Made by a program: the position numbers and the translations under genes. The notes below the pieces were generated by a model. It was not told where the DNA came from and ran no database searches. It worked only from the letters and a program-made list of their open reading frames with translations. A stretch of DNA of 51,846 nucleotides from Clarireedia homoeocarpa (Eukaryota; Ascomycota; Leotiomycetes; Helotiales; Rutstroemiaceae): positions 1 through 51,846 of the forward strand of contig LNKV01000085.1 of the NCBI GenBank assembly GCA_001465935.1. The letters are read 5' to 3'. Shown piece after piece: positions 1 to 10,975 of this stretch (positions within the stretch are counted from its first letter, which is position 1; each line of letters opens with the position of its first letter).

Positions 1-830
1 ATAAATATAAATATAAAATTATAATTTATAAAAATAAATTAATATAATTATTTAATTTAAAAAATAAAAATAATTATTAATTATAAAATATTAATATATA
101 AAGTAACTTTAATAAGTTTTTAAATATTAATATTATAAATATTAATTTATTTTATATAAATATTTAATTTAAAAATTATAATTTATATTTTTATTATATT
201 TTAATTTATTAACTAATACTAAGATAATTATTCTTTAAATCTTTTTAAAGTTTAAAAAAATTAAAATAGAATTTTAATATATAATAATATTTTTTATACT
301 TAGTTTTTATAATTAATTATTATATATTAAGAAATATAAAATTTTAAAAAATTTAATTTATATTATAAAATATTATTATTATTTATTTAATTTAAAAACT
401 ATAAATTTAATTATTAATTAATAAATAATAGAACTTTAAATAAAAACTAAATAATATAAAATAATATATTATTTAATATTATTTAAAAAGAATAAAAATT
501 TATATAAATAAATAATATTTTTTTAATATATAAAACTTTATATTTAATTTAATAAATTAATTTTAATTATAATTTATTATTTATTATTATAATTATTATA
601 ATATTATAAAGTTTATTTTTATATTATAATTAAATTAATTTTTTGAAAGTTTAATATTTATAATAATTTAATTAAAATAATAATAATTTTTTAAAATTAA
701 TAATTAAAAATATATATGTTTTTTTTAATAATAATAATATTAATTAAATTTTATAATTATAAAGTGATAATAAAACTATTTACTACTTTTATTATATAAA
801 TTATCTAAACCCTCTTCTATAAATATAAAT
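1..830. repeat. Extremely AT-rich RIP-type isochore
   Basis: This stretch is almost purely A and T, with G or C appearing only every ten to twenty bases and no open reading frame of note. Composition returns to normal within a few tens of bases near 820-860. In filamentous ascomycetes such blocks are typically old transposons mutated by repeat-induced point mutation. No transposon family can be recognised because the decay is complete. The left edge is cut by the window. Confidence 0.8.
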
Positions 831-1451
831 CTCGATAATAATAACCGACGCGAATAAAGATCTGCTAGTTTCGCTTAGCAGTGTGGCTGTCAGTGCACAA
901 TTGGGAGTCATCTGTGCACAGTGCAGTATAGTTAATACTTCAGATATCCTGCTCCCAGACTAATTGTTTACGGTCGGCATGGATGAAAGAATTAATCGCA
1001 TCTGGATGGACTATAGGGCTGGTTGAGACGAAGCCAAAACAAAAATCTAGGGAGGCAGCCAGAGGCGTGTTGTCAGAGAACAAATAAGAAGGATATTATG
1101 TCCTTCTAGTTGTCTACCGATACCAAACACAATTCCGAGCAAATGTAAAATTGTGTCTCAAATGCTTTCCAGTAAAAGCGCCGATGTGGATCAGACTGGA
1201 TCTCGGCATCTGGAAGAAGTCTTCAGCTACTTGATCAGAGAGAAAGGAACGTGTTAATACATCCCTGCAAGGGGGTCGGGTGCATCATCGATCCGAACCG
1301 AAGGCTTGGGGTAGGTGCAGAGACATATATAAATTCTACGCCGGTTCTCATACTCCTTATTTCTTAATCAAGCCGAGCCTCGAGTTTTCACGTATATCTC
1401 TACACTTTTGTATACTTGTATCCATCCAGACACTGTCGGCTTTTTGACGTC
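831..1451. other. Gene-free stretch upstream of the first P450
   Basis: Normal base composition resumes here. I see no coding sequence and assign the stretch as the 5' flank and leader of the P450 that starts at 1452. The only recognisable element is the TATA-like box near 1326. Confidence 0.5.
1326..1333 (+). promoter_or_regulatory. Candidate TATA box of the P450 gene
   Basis: The sequence tatataaa lies about 126 bp upstream of the P450 start codon at 1452, a reasonable distance for a fungal TATA element with a short leader. The assignment rests on motif and position only. Confidence 0.4.
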
Positions 1452-3239
1452 ATGGAGCCCTTAAAATCTTCAATTGTCCTGTTTCCTAACAGCCTGCCTC
1501 CACTTGCCCTAAACCCTATCACCACTTCGATATTACTTGCCGCTGTACTTGCAATACTTTTTTTAAGTAGGAAATCCAGCAACCTTCCTCATGCCAATCC
1601 TCCATCCTGGTTTTCCCCGACAATTATAATGCAGTTAGACGCTGGGAAACGCGGCATGGATATCCTGGATGATGGCCGAAAGAGGTTTCCTGACAGAGCA
1701 TTCCGAATGATCAACAACAACGGAGAAATAATTGTTCTCCCATCGCGTTTTGCGCATGTTATCCGCAACGAAGAAGGCTTGAGCTTTGCCGACTCGACCA
1801 CACGTGTAGGCTCTGTCAATTGTTGTATTCCGAGCCAGAATATACTAATTGTCTAGGACTTCCACGCCCAAGTTTCAGGATTCGCACCTGTAGGTGTTAT
1901 AGGTCACCGAGGACAGGTATTACAGAATCTTGCTAGAAAGCCACTCACAAAACTTCTAAGTAAGTTTGGTCTTAGGAACGATTCTACTGAGATACACGGC
2001 TAATATGCGTCTGTCTAGATACCGTTACCGAGCCCCTAGCTTCTGAAGCTACCTTCGCAGTTGATCGTGTCTTAGGTGATTCCACAGGTAAAGCCTTGAG
2101 TCCAGGTAGTCTTTTTGCGATCAACATGATCTAATCTGAAGTAGATTGGCAAGACACCCTCATTTTGGATTCCATGCTGAACATAATCTCACGTCTTTCG
2201 TCGCGTGTTTTCCTGGGTGACAAACTTTGTCGCAACGAAGATTGGCTCAAGGTCACGAAGGAATATACTGTGGAGATGTTGCCAGCGGCATTAAAACTGA
2301 CGCTCGTGCCCGTTGGCTTTCGATTTCTCCTTCCCATGTTCCTCAAACAGTACAGAAGCGTTCGTGAACATCTGCGGCGCTCTCAGGAGCTGATCAATCC
2401 CGTAATCGAGGAGCGTCGTGTACTGAAAGAACAAGCACGCAGGGCAGGAAAGCCGGTTCCAAAGTTTAATGATGCCATCGAATGGGCCGAAGCGGAATGC
2501 AATGGTGTCAGCTATGATCCTGCCTGTCTGCAACTCATTCTATCATTTGCTGCCATACACACCACGTCGGACCTTCTGACAAAGATTATGTTGCAATTGG
2601 CCAAACAACCCGATCTCATAGACGCCCTACGGCAAGAAATCATTAGTGTTCTTAAAAAGGATGGATGGAACAAAACCTCGTTATACAATATGAAGCTGTT
2701 GGACAGCGCAATGAAGGAAGCACAGAGACTGATGCCTAACGAGCAGGGTAAGTCCTTGCTTATCCTGCTTTCCGATACCATTCAACTGACAATTTGAAGT
2801 AAGTATGCACCGGATCGCAACCAAAGATGTACAATTGGCGGAAGAGAACATCACCATCCACAAGGGGCAGTATGTCGTGGTAGATACCCAGGGTGAGGAC
2901 TCAGCCGTGTACGAGAACCCAGAAAAATTCGATATATACCGCTGGTTGCGCTTGCGAGAAACCCCCGAGTTTGCTAATAAGGCACACTTTGTCAGCACGA
3001 GCCCTGCGCACCTAGGGTTTGGACACGGAATACATGCCTGCCCCGGTCGCTTCTTCGCGGCCAATGAGATCAAGATCACACTTTGTTTCCTTCTTCTTAA
3101 GTATGACTGGAAATTACCTCCTGGAACAAATATTAAAATGACTACCTTTGGAACCAGCTACATGCTAGATCCGAGGAGTACTTTGAGGTTCAAGAGAAGG
3201 GAAGCAGAAATTGATTTGGAAGTGTTGAAGTTTGAGTAG
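1452..3239 (+). CDS. Cytochrome P450 monooxygenase, five exons, intact
   Basis: A microsomal P450 oxidises a small lipophilic substrate with electrons from P450 reductase at the ER. I join exons 1452-1805, 1857-1959, 2019-2087, 2142-2747 and 2800-3239; every intron is GT-AG and the phases agree, giving 523 residues. The first ~40 residues hold a membrane anchor. The I-helix reads AAIHTTSD (about 312-319), ExxR is EAQR, and the heme loop is FGHGIHACPGRFFA with Cys near 458. The I-helix pattern and the SMHR segment after the last intron resemble fungal terpene and ent-kaurene-oxidase-type P450s, but the substrate cannot be read from sequence. The start at 1452 is chosen over the in-frame ATG at 1416 because the hydrophobic anchor follows it. 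The gene lies between an AT isochore and a retroelement whose LTR begins 100 bp after its stop, yet shows no stop codon or frameshift. No other pathway gene is in view. Confidence 0.88.
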
Positions 3240-3338
3240 GGAGATCTTACGATCTGATGACATGTGACCCGTGGGGACCCTAGAGTGAACTGGGTGTTAG
3301 ATTAGGGGGTGTTTTATCGCAGGTCATATCTCGCTTAG

Positions 3339-3553
3339 TGTGATGATTCTGACCAAATTATCACGATGCTACATAAGAACATGACCTCCATGGGGGTGAG
3401 TCAGACATCAAGCATGCAAGTATGCATTAGCATACACGTGATTAAGCATATGATCTCTTCCTGTATATAAGCCTTCGGATCCTTATGATCCTCTTAGCTC
3501 TGTAGTTGTTAATTCTAAGGTCATTCAGTGTCTTAACTGGCAGTCTCGTTATA
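3339..3553 (+). repeat. Left LTR of the Ty3/gypsy element
   Basis: It starts TGTGATGATTCTGACC and aligns over its length with the right LTR. A TATA-like tatataag lies near 3464-3471. Its 3' end reads GTTATA where the right copy reads GTCACA; both differences are C-to-T in a CpA context, the preferred RIP site. Most other differences between the LTRs also place A or T in this copy, so it is the more heavily mutated one. Confidence 0.88.
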
Positions 3554-3808
3554 TTATTAACAACTCAACTTATCCCTTCGGCCGTGTTGACGACTATCCA
3601 AATAATATCAATACTCAATCCCTCCTTGCTTTTGAATCTCTTCTTTAAGGATTCCCTAAGCAGTAGGAGTAGACCTATTCCGGCCTCGCTGACGTATAGT
3701 ATTACCCCCGAATCACCTATTCTATATAGTCCCTAAGGACTTATTACGATAATATATCGAATACCCCCCAACTAACCTCAAAACAGAGGCCAGACAGGTC
3801 GTTCTATA

Positions 3809-5400
3809 TTGGCTGAGCAAGCGGGCTCGCCTTCTTGTAGTACTTCGCAAGGCACTACCACTATTCTTGATACCCAGCTTAGTACTCAGGATACTCTTGA
3901 GGCCAGCCAAGCAACACCCCAAGCTACACACCAAGCAGGAGATGAGTCCGCCTCGGATTCTCAACATTACTCCCCCCCTCCTGCACAACCTACTACCCGA
4001 CAAAGCCATTCGGCACCCGTATCCCCTTCACTTCAACTTAGCCAAAATGTAGACGCTGGTCGTCGACGTCGAGGCAAGGGCAAAGGAAAAGTAGTTTAAA
4101 GAGCTCCTTCAGTTGTATTATCCACTAACTCAATAACGGCACTAATAGTCTAAATAGTGGAGATACAAGCCCAATTCCAAACGCAACTGACAGCTTAAAA
4201 TACCAAGTACACTACACTAGCAGATCAGATTAAAAAACAGTCATTGCTTCAGCCGACAATTAAGTATAACTTGTCCAGTACCCCCTAGCCATTACCTCCA
4301 CGTTAGCTGTATAGCTCGCAACCACCTGCTCCCCCACGCCAAAATAACACGACCCTAGTAGTATCTAGCTATATATTATTTAAAGTCCCGTATTTAGCTA
4401 ATAAGCTCTCTAATAGAAAAAAGCCTACTACTCGGCTATAGAGAAAGCTTGTTATAGATCGAATCAGCTAGTACGAGTATAGCTTTGTTAATAACAGTAC
4501 TAAACGCTTATTTGTACTAAACCAATTAGAAGGCTTGGCCCTCGAGTATTATAAAGGATTATATATCTAAGACAATATTATATCTAAGTAAATAATCAAT
4601 AAGGTAGCCAACTTCCTAACAGATCTGGCTGAGCGCTAGTATACCCAAAACGTATATACATACCTCGTCCAACTCGAAGGCTAGCTCTTCGAGCTATTTT
4701 ATTAGCAGTTCGAGCTCTTAGCAAGTATTGCTAGCAAGATCAACTTAAAGGATAAGTATCAAGACCTTATTAGGAAGCTGAATAATAATTATCGAATATA
4801 TTCGCTTATAGGTCGTCTTAGAAGCGAGAATTACAAAGCCGATATACGAGTACTTCAGTACCTAGATACGAATAATACTAGTATTGCAGCAAGTAAGCAA
4901 GCCTGATAGGCCTTTGCTAAAGTAGTAGCGACCGCAATAAGCCGTCGAGACCGAACTGCTACTTATACTAAGAGCCGGTAGACACTCTAAAGCCAATCCA
5001 ATACCCTGGTTGCCACTCTACCTACTTATATAGGACAGTCAACTCTATCTTCCAATATACTATATTACTTCTCCTCTAGCCAAAGGGCTACTCTACTAGT
5101 TAGTAGCTTTACTCGAAGCTCCCCCTCCCCTACTTTTAATACTCGAGCCCAGACCCCCCGCTACATAGTAGATAAAGTTGAGTATAAGTCTTATAAAAAT
5201 ACAATAGAGGAAATAGAGGAAGAAGATAATATCCCGGCTAAAGCTCAGGCTGAAGCTGTAATTTATACGAAGTAATTGGAAGTAGACCGAGTAAAAGACA
5301 GTACCTAAGCAAAGACTCCTTTCTAAGTAGTTTAAGAGATATAAGATACTTGGATTTGATTAAACTGATAAACGGAAACTATATAACAATACTATATAAG
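3809..5400 (+). pseudogene. Degenerate gag of the retroelement
   Basis: The first 96 codons (3809-4099) remain open and encode a Ser/Thr/Gln/Pro-rich segment ending in a basic stretch, RRRRGKGKGK. Beyond it the frame can be followed through many TAG and TAA stops to about 5330. It passes a helical region around 4600-4900, then a Ser/Thr-rich and finally an acidic segment (EEIEEEDN near 5215). This matches the usual gag layout of fungal gypsy elements. I did not find a clear zinc knuckle. Confidence 0.6.
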
Positions 5401-8400
5401 CTAGTAAAAAATAGTATCTTCTATTAAACTAAAGCTCTTATTAACTCTAGAGTAAATAGCTTTATATTAATTAATATTTCTTTCCTTCAACGACTTTATT
5501 ATAGTCTTAGGCCTATAATCAAATACTTAAAGACACTCTTATAGGTTAAAGGATATAATAGCTAAAGTAAACTTTTAATTATCTATTATACTTTAATAAA
5601 CCTTACAATCGATAGTTGTATCTAATTATTTACCCCCTTTCTAATTATCTACTTGGATATATATACAGTAATACTAGGATGCAAATAGCTTGCTGAGAAT
5701 CGAGTACTAGTCGACTATACTTAAAAACGTCTTATTTGGCCTAAGGACTTACCTATCTCTTAAATATATATAAGAACTTATAATATTAAGGCTTGCTTAT
5801 ATAGGCCTAAGGTAATAAACAAGGTCTATCAAGCTGATATAGAATATCGAGACCGAAAATTTAACTAGAATAATCTAGACTTAAAAATTTATCAGAAAAA
5901 GCTGTTTTTTATTAATACAATTATTACTAAAAAGTAATATATAAACAGAAAAACATTAAATTTACTTGTTATATATTTATTATCTACTTCGAGGCAACTC
6001 TATCTAATATCTTAGATAAATACCCGGTTTCCTTTATTAAAGACGAAGTTATCTTAATCAAAAAATAGTTTATCCTATAAGGCCTAGGTTAAATATTCTA
6101 TTATCTATATAGAAAAAGAACTAAAACTAGTTGAGCCTATAGCTCCTATACTTAATACTAAGTCTAAGAGACTTCTAAAGCCTCTCTAAATCCCCTTTAT
6201 ATAATATAAGCTAAGTACTATAGAGATATATACGATCTCTACTATAGCGATAAACTGTATTTACAAAAGGGACAATGATAATAAACTCTTTATAGTCACT
6301 CTGTAAAAGGTCGAGAGTTTAATTGACTAGTAAAAGGAGTAGTAAATATCTAAGTAAGATTTAGCTACTCTAGTTATATAGTTACTAGCCTTGACCGACT
6401 ATTCTACTATTATATACTCTCTTATAAACATTGATACTAAACTACTTGTACTAGCTAAATATATAGTATATATATATATATTCTCGAAGTCTGAGTCTAA
6501 CCTCCTTCCACCTTATCACTTATATAACTATAAGATCCAATTAGAGGGTAATAGAGAAAAAGCTTTTAAGTACAGCCCTCTTTATAAGATATCGTTAGAA
6601 GAGCTAAAAGTAATTAAAGAATATATTATAGATAACTTGCTTAAAGGCTTTATTAAACTAAGTTAAATACTTTTTATAGCTCCTATTCTATTTGTAAAAA
6701 AGCCTAATAGCTCCCTTCGTTTATATATTGATTTCCGAGCTCTGAATACCCTTACTTACAAGGATAGATACTTACTTCTACTTATTGATAAGACCTTAGC
6801 TAGGCTTTTAAAAGTAAAGGTCTTTACTAAGCTAGATATCTGTTAAGTATTCTATTATATTTATATAGACCTGGCCTCTAAAGAGTATACTATATTCCGA
6901 ACTCGGTATAGTACTTATAAGTATAAAGTTATACTTTTTAGATTAACTAATAGCCCGGCTATATATCAATATTATATAAATAATATTCTATTTGATTTTC
7001 TTAATATTTTTTATACAGCTTACCTTGATAATATCTTAATTTACTCGGAAAATAAACTTAACTATATAGCCTATATCATCTAAATACTTCAGCGACTTGA
7101 GGATACCGGTTTATAAGTTGACCTTAAGAAATACGAGTTCGATATTAAATATACAAAGTACTTTAGCTTTATTATCTTAACTAACAATATCGAAGTTGAT
7201 CTCGAAAAGGTTACTATTATCCAGAAATAAGTATATCCGATTATATTTAAAAGTATTCAATTATTCCTAAGCTTTTGTAACTTTTATCGAAGATTTATCT
7301 ACGACTTTAGTATAATTACAAAGCTTCTTATCAATCTAACAAAGGCTATAACTCACTTTGACTTCGATACTAGCTACTAGTAGTTATTTAATATACTTAA
7401 GAAAATACTGACCTCTGCTCTATTCCTATAATATTATAATTATAATCTCCCTTATATACTCGAAACTGATATATCGGACAGAGTTGTAGCAAGCGTACTA
7501 TCCCAGAAACATAGTGATAACTAGTTCCTAGTCGTATACTTTTTAAAAACGATACAACTAGCTAAGCTTAACTATAAGGTTTATAATAAAGAAATACTTG
7601 TGATTATAAAGTTATTCTTATACTAGTATACCGAGCTGACAAGCACTCTATACCAGATCCGAGTCTATACTAACTACAAAGCCTTAGAATACTTTATAAC
7701 AACTAAAGTACTTAATACTCGGTAAGCTCGATAAGCCGAACTCCTAGCTAATTATTATTTCCTTATTGTATATCGCCCTAGCAAGAACAACTTCGTAGTA
7801 GACACTCTTACCTAGAAAGAAAATAAATTAAGTTTCTAAAATAAGTCTAAAAAAGAGCGATATATCTAGTAATTACTTAAAGATAAGAAGCTAGACTTCT
7901 GGATTTTAACTTCTTATATATACAACTATTTTGACGAATCTGCCCTCGAAGTGAATACCCTTATAAATTCTATAAGTCTTATTAATCTAGTTGCCCGTGT
8001 TTTACAGGCGAACTACAATTATAATTCCTTACAAACTTTACGAATTACAGCAAATCGAGGAGAATCAAAGTCCAAATCCAGGTTTAAAGTCAAAGAAGGT
8101 TTATTACTTTATAAAAGCCACTTTATTATCCCTGATACTAAAAACCTAAAGACCCTTCTTATTCGCAAGGTGTACAACTCTATTACTACAGCTTATCCAG
8201 ATATCAGAAAGACTTACTTACTTCTCAAAGAGTACTATTACTAATATTCTATAAAGAATAATATTACTATATATATCCGCAATTGTTATATATATTATCG
8301 AAGCTTAGTTCTAAGAGATAAGACACTCGAATTGCTCTACTTATTACTAGTTCCGACCTATATATAAGAATATATTATAATAGATTATTATAGCTTTAAT

Positions 8401-9705
8401 AAGAATAAGTATAAATATAACAATATACTCGTTATTATCAACTGTTTATCTAAGTAAACTATCACGATCCTATATTACAAGACTGTTATTATAAAAGACT
8501 AAGTCAAACTTTATATCTCGTATATCTACCGGTACTATAGCTTACCCGCAACAATACTATCTAACCGCGGACCTTAGTTTATATCTTTATTCTAGACTGA
8601 GTTCAATAATATTCTCGGAACTAAAGTCAAGCTTTCTACCACCGACTATCTCCAGACCGATAGGCAGACAGAAGTCTACAACTAGTACTTGCAAAAGTAG
8701 CTAAGACCCTTTGTTAACTATTATCAAGATAACTAGTCCGAATTTCTGCCGATAATAGACTATATACAGCTAACCCTACTATATTCTTCTCTTAGTAACT
8801 TGCCCCCCTTCAAAGTACTTTACAGATATACTCCTAGAGCTATATAGGATTGGAAACCAACTAAACGTCCCCTGGTCGATAACCTCAATATCCAAGACAC
8901 TCGTATTTATATATACTATAATCGCGAAGCTTTAGAATATACCCGCTCTGCCATTATAGCTGCCTAAAAGCAAATAGCCAAGTAAGCAAATAAGCGTCGC
9001 TAGCTAGTAGACTTCCAAGTTGGCGATTATATCTAGTTAGATATACGATATCTACTAACACAGCAGCTATCCAAGAAGCTAGATTACCCTACTAGTAGAC
9101 GTTTTAAGGTCTTAGAACGTATTAGTCACTCTTATCGTCTAGATCTGCCTAGTACTATACAAATCTATAACGTATTCCCAGCCGACAAGTTAAGGAAGGC
9201 AGTCGATAACCTATTACCAAGCCAGTATAATAAACCACCCCCGCTAATTAATATAATAAGAATAGATAAATATAAGGTAGAGTAAATACTAGCCTACTGT
9301 TTAAAACAAAGGTTATTAGAGTATCGCGTGTAATAGAGAGGCTACAACGTCGACCTAGCTTAGTACAAAGTATCGGATCTCAAGACATCCTCAGTACTAC
9401 TTCGAGACTTCTATCGAGCCAACCCAAAGGTGCCTGGCCCCCCAGCACTTCTCCCCGAATAGCTTCGATTATAGGAATCCGGAGAAGACAACTATAACNA
9501 AGCATCGGATCTCAAGACATCCCCAGCACTGCTTCGAGACTTCCATCGAGCCAACCCGAAGGTGCCTGGCCCCCCAGTACTTCTCCCCGAATAGCTTCGA
9601 TTATGGGAATCCGGAGAAGACGACTATGACTATGCTGAGGGAGACCACCCGATGACTGCGGCAAATAAGAAGCGATTCCTGAACTTTGTGACACCTAAAG
9701 CATGA
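5400..9705 (+). pseudogene. Degenerate pol: protease, RT, RNase H, integrase
   Basis: Read through the stops, the frame shows a retropepsin-like start near 5440 and reverse transcriptase from about 6450. The RT motifs are YIDFRALNTLT near 6724 and YLDNILIY near 7022, the latter the YxDD catalytic motif with its last Asp changed to Asn. RNase H follows (LETDISDRVVASVL near 7456). The integrase zinc finger begins near 8150 and its core near 8380, with SNRGP for the expected SDRGP and TDYLQTDRQTE near 8640. The Asp-to-Asn changes fit G-to-A mutation and would inactivate the enzymes. The frame ends at TGA 9703-9705 after a tail that could be a decayed chromodomain region. Short open stretches at 6391-6666 and 7951-8244 are pieces of this same gene. 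Confidence 0.85.
9371..9630 (+). repeat. 132-bp direct duplication flanking a single N
   Basis: The segment starting near 9373 recurs with a period of 132 bp near 9505, and the only ambiguous base in the window (9499) lies between the copies. About nine of ten differences put T or A in the first copy and C or G in the second (for example cctcagtact against ccccagcact). Both encode the same pol C-terminal residues. This looks like two overlapping reads or contigs from different element copies joined without merging the overlap. Confidence 0.8.
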
Positions 9706-9861
9706 TGTCGCCAAACTGAGAAGCCACTATCATTATTCCTACAACTACATTCATTTATTGCGGACCATTTAGGTCATTTACACTCATTAAGAAGAAACCT
9801 TAAGGATATGCAATTCAGACAATAATTAACAAAGCAATTGGGACGCTCGAGGGCGAGCTTT

Positions 9862-9879
9862 TTTGGAAGGGGGGGGTGA
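9862..9879 (+). other. Polypurine tract of the retroelement
   Basis: A purine run, ggaagggggggg followed by tgat, lies immediately 5' of the right LTR, which starts at 9880. This is the expected place for the primer of plus-strand DNA synthesis in LTR elements. The call rests on position and composition. Confidence 0.6.
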
Positions 9880-10096
9880 TGTGATGATTCTGACCGAATT
9901 ATCACGATGCTACATAAGGACATGACCTCCCTGGGGGTGAGTCAGACATCAGGCATGCATTAGCATACATTAGCATACACGTGATATAGCACATGATCAC
10001 TTCCTGTATATAAGCCTTCGGACCCTTATGATCCTCTTGGCTCTGTAGTTGTTAATTCTAAGGTCATTCAGTGTCTTAACTGGCAGTCTCGTCACA
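9880..10096 (+). repeat. Right LTR of the Ty3/gypsy element
   Basis: The 217-bp repeat begins TGTGATGATTC and ends GTCACA, so it carries the short terminal inverted repeat TGTGA...TCACA. It is less AT-shifted than the left copy. It includes an extra partial repeat of gcattagcatac near 9955-9978. Confidence 0.9.
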
Positions 10097-10975
10097 TAAC
10101 TAGTCCCACGCTTGAAATATACTTCGCTTCCCTCAAATCCTCCTTTTTTATCTCTTGAAACTTGTCTCAAGTAAATATTCTCTTTTTTTTTTTTTATAAT
10201 TATAAATTTATTTGGTATAATGATTTATATAATATATATAGAGCTGTAACTTATATATAGTTTATCTAAAAACCTTATTATTAAAAGAATATCGCTAAAA
10301 CTAGCTTTAAAGCTCTTTAAATAAACGAATCTATAAATAAAAGAAGTACAAAGAGAGTCGTACAAGTACCTACCTAGTACACACTGTATTTAGCTCCTAC
10401 CTAGGTTGTAGTTACGCCCGAGTACTTCGTATCTTAGTTACCGGGTTATAATCTTACCTCCTCCTTCTAGCCCGGATTATACTTTTATATAAGTATTTTC
10501 GCTAGTGGTCTCGTTACAGAAAAAAACCACTTAGTCAGGAATTATCAAACTGCCGCTTGAATTATATAAACCTAACTAGTTACTAATAATGTATAATACT
10601 ATGTCTCTCTTAGTACCTAGCACTCAATACACTAGTCCTTTAACCCCGACCCCTTCCCTCCACTTTCCAATCATCTGCCCTTCAGTGTGCAATCCTATCA
10701 TCAGAACAAGCAATAATACGATCAAGATCAATCACATCATTAAAAAAGACATTTCAATATTACTTAGAAAGTATCAGTTTCATAAATATGGTATCATATC
10801 AAGCCTAATGCTGCTCCGCTACTCCCCTCGCCTTTGGGGAATCTAAAACGTCAATTGACCTTTCCTACCCAACCCGAATAGTCTCCATCTATCAATCTCA
10901 TCTTTATACATATCTTCTCAATCATCGATTTCACTCTCACCATCACTCCCCGCCCTCATATTGCATCACTTATCA
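10097..10975. other. AT-rich transposon debris and 3' flank
   Basis: From about 10180 to 10560 the sequence is TA-rich with tag/tat-dense composition like the retroelement interior, suggesting another decayed repeat, though no domain can be read. From about 10600 to 10975 composition normalises and becomes pyrimidine-rich, as expected for the 3' flank of the minus-strand gene ending at 10976. No supported coding region is present. Confidence 0.5.

Larger units (their letters stand above)
3339..10096 (+). mobile_element. Ty3/gypsy LTR retrotransposon, RIP-degraded
   Basis: Near-identical LTRs at 3339-3553 and 9880-10096 flank about 6.3 kb of degenerate gag-pol. Gene order is gag, protease-like, reverse transcriptase, RNase H, integrase, which is the Ty3/gypsy order. 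The pol C-terminus extends past the integrase, as in chromodomain elements. The interior is rich in TA dinucleotides and in TAG/TAA stops where CAG or TGG is expected, the result of C-to-T change on either strand. No ORF longer than about 100 codons survives, so the element cannot act autonomously. A clear target-site duplication was not found. A single N at 9499 lies inside a duplicated segment, so the assembly there is doubtful. Confidence 0.9.

Noticed and set aside
3809..9705. TAG read as glutamine (alternative genetic code) in the retroelement
   Set aside because: The many TAG codons sit where CAG is expected, but other stops and Asp-to-Asn changes are present and all host genes use the standard code. 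RIP explains the pattern.
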